Below, one piece after another: positions 62,450 through 64,000 of a stretch of DNA of 64,000 nt. How positions within the stretch are numbered: the first letter of the stretch is position 1; each line of letters starts with the position of its first letter. The DNA comes from CAVTWS01 sp963738445 (lineage in GTDB: Bacteria > Actinomycetota > Acidimicrobiia > Acidimicrobiales > SHLQ01): contig CAVTWS010000011.1 in assembly GCA_963738445.1 (NCBI GenBank), forward strand, positions 62,001-126,000. Reading direction: 5' to 3'. Both the position numbers and the translations under genes were made by a program. The notes beneath the pieces were generated by a model, which saw only the letters and a program-made list of their open reading frames with translations, searched no databases and had not been told where the DNA came from.

Positions 62450-64000
62450 TCAGGCGTCGCGGAGCGCCCGGAGGAACGTCAGCACGTCCTCGCGGTCACG
62501 GGTGCGACGCATCGGGGGCAGGGCGTTGATGATCTCCCACCGGTAGCTCTTGGCCGACGCCAGGCGCCGATCGAGCACGGCCACCACGCCCTTGTCATCG
62601 GCAGTGCGGATGAGCCGCCCGGCGCCCTGCGCCAGCATCGTCGCCGCCTTGGGCAGGTCGATCTCCCGGAACGCCGCCGAGCCGGCCTTGTCCCGCCGGG
62701 CCTGGAGCAGGGGGTCGTCGGGGCGGGGGAACGGCAGCCGGTCGATGACTACGAGCGACAGGGTGCGGCCGGGCACGTCGACGCCCTGCCAGAACCCCAT
62801 GGTGGCGAACAACGATGTCGATTCGTCCTCGATGAAGCGCTGGAGAAGGAGTTGCTTGGGGAGCTGGTCCTGGATGAGCACCGGCCACGGCAGCCGGCCG
62901 TCGAGATGCTCGGCGGCCTCCCGGAGGGCCCGGTGGCTGGTGAACAGCGCGAGGGTGCGGCCCCCGGCGGCCACGATGAGCCGTTCCAGCTCGGCGACCA
63001 CCGCGGCGCCGTACCCGGGGTCTCGGGGGTCGGGCAGGTCGGTGGCGCAGTACAGGAGCGCCTGGGTCTCGTAGTCGAACGGGCTGCCGACATCGAGCAC
63101 GTCGTAGGTGTTCCGGGCCAGGCCGACCCGACCCGGCAGGTTGTTGGGGAGGGTGGCCGACGTGAGGATCACGGTGTGCTTGGGCCACAGGCGCTCGGCG
63201 AGGAGCTCAGCCACGGTGAGCGGTGCCTGGCGCAGGGTCGGCTGGCCCTCGCCGCCCTCGATCCACACCACCTCGTCGTCATCACGGGTCATGGCCGATT
63301 GGAGGTCGCCGAGGAGGGCGAGCGCCGCTTGAAGGGAGCGGATCTTGCGGGGCCCGGTGTCGAGCGGGCCGTCGTCGGGCACGCTCATGAGCGCGTTGTG
63401 CAGGCGCTCCACCCGACCCCGGCATATCTCCAGCACCCGGTCGATCTCCGCAGCGTCGAGGGCGCCGGCTTCGGTGTCGACGACGCGGATTCCGCGCCAG
63501 CGCGCCGAGGGCGACCGCCAACTCGTCGGCGGCGTCGTCGACGCGGTCGGCCAGACCGCCGTCGACCAGGATGGCCCGGGTGACCCGGGTGAGCGCCCGT
63601 AGGCGGCCCGGCGTGATCTCGAAGCCCGCAGCCGCAGCCACGATGTCCTCGAGTTGGTGGGCCTCGTCGATGACGACGACCTGGTGTTCGGGCAGGATGC
63701 CGCTTTCGGCGGCGAGGTGCAGTCCGTAGAGGTGCAGGTTCACCACGCACACGTCGGCGGCGGCGGCGGCATCCCGGGCCGCTTCGGCGAAGCAGGCGTC
63801 ACCCTGGGGGCAGCGACTCCGTCCGGGGCACTCCCGGGGGCCGACGCTCACGGCGTTCCAGGTGGCCGGCGTCGGCTCGATCGGGAGCTCGGCGCGGTCG
63901 CCCGTCGTCGTCGATTCCGCCCAGTCGAGGATCACCGCGAGCTGTTCGTCGTCGACGCGGTGCCCCACTTCGAGGGAGAGCTGGTCGCCGGCGGATTCGA
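62450..64000 (-). CDS. DinG/XPD-type ATP-dependent DNA helicase, 5' end off the right edge, one frameshift
   Basis: About 515 C-terminal codons of a superfamily 2 Fe-S helicase. From the right edge: CPGRSRCPQGDACFAEAARDAA (Cys cluster that binds 4Fe-4S), VVVIDEAHQLEDIV (DEAH motif II), then after a shift near 63495 LLYCATDLPDPRDPGYG, TLALFTSHRALREAAEHL, FATMGFWQGVDVPGRTLSLVVIDRLPF and MLAQGAGRLIRTADDKGVV (motif VI, QGxGRxIR). DinG and YoaA-type proteins unwind 5'-tailed DNA and R-loops and act in damage tolerance. The Walker A lies beyond the window. The frameshift is isolated and probably a sequence error. Confidence 0.88.

Noticed and set aside
1..64000. tRNA, rRNA, riboswitch or prophage genes
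   Set aside because: I saw no cloverleaf with a conserved T-loop, no rRNA segments, no integrase or phage structural motifs; gaps are short and accounted for.

Overview
This window reads as the chromosome of a high-GC actinobacterium. GTG starts are frequent, genes overlap by ATGA, GTGA or TGATG, and several genes look leaderless. It carries an F420-type luciferase-like oxidoreductase, a mycothiol-type DinB-fold protein, the circularly permuted ATP-grasp/alpha-E/transglutaminase cluster, and many fatty-acid- or steroid-like catabolic genes. The mix (amidohydrolase_2 paralogues, CoA-transferases, heteromeric acyl-CoA dehydrogenases, P450, Rieske oxygenases) resembles uncultured Acidimicrobiia, but mycobacteria-like or other Actinomycetota are not excluded. 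I see no rRNA, tRNA, CRISPR array, insertion sequence, phage genes or origin. No gene-free stretch exceeds 300 bases; the longest gaps (19248-19460, 37284-37539, 47734-48009) are filled with repeats and hairpins.

Layout. 1-4701: a DUF35-thiolase fusion (cut by the left edge), diverging from an LLM oxidoreductase and a tandem CoA-transferase, all heavily frameshifted. 4748-5385: a VapBC-type toxin-antitoxin pair. 5394-7377 (minus): methyltransferase, SnoaL-like protein and TetR regulator. 7473-13975 (plus): a catabolic run of Zn-alcohol dehydrogenase, SDR, paired acyl-CoA dehydrogenases, Rieske oxygenase and CoA-transferase, with a perfect palindrome between tetR and the dehydrogenase. 14101-19247: three amidohydrolases, a 3Fe-4S ferredoxin and a cytochrome P450 behind a promoter with a related palindrome. 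19461-25895: an ABC importer of the branched-chain amino acid type in only three genes: a lipoprotein, an MFS-LivF fusion and a LivH-LivM-LivG fusion. 25914-28215: PhyH-like oxygenase and alpha/beta hydrolase. 28241-33998 (minus): ATP-grasp, alpha-E, ATP-grasp/alpha-E and transglutaminase operon. 34110-38769: membrane protein, deaminase-type amidohydrolase, ferritin-like protein, Zn-dehydrogenase. 38956-47733: second catabolic run (two paired acyl-CoA dehydrogenases, amidohydrolase, GMC oxidoreductase, two enoyl-CoA hydratases, CoA-transferase). 48010-56081: DEAD-box helicase, flavoprotein, 8-oxoguanine deaminase-like enzyme, aldehyde dehydrogenase, RDD protein, DinB-like protein, ArsR-AHSA1 regulator. 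56107-62440: split thiamine-diphosphate decarboxylase diverging from iron-alcohol dehydrogenase, Rieske oxygenase, adenosine deaminase and adenine deaminase. 62450-64000: DinG/XPD-type helicase cut by the right edge.

How it fits together. CoA-transferases activate or exchange acyl-CoAs, heteromeric acyl-CoA dehydrogenases and crotonases perform beta-oxidation steps, DUF35-thiolase proteins cleave side chains, and P450 and Rieske enzymes hydroxylate. The window therefore looks like accessory catabolism of a cyclic or branched (steroid- or terpenoid-like) substrate, plus purine deamination. Exact substrates cannot be read from sequence.

Data quality. Reading frames are broken many times in three patches (1-4700, about 14340-16500, about 38400-41060 with two more near 42230 and 42530) and only singly elsewhere (about 29700, 53592, 63495). 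The broken genes keep full-length family content spread over shifting frames, so most breaks are probably consensus errors rather than true pseudogenes.
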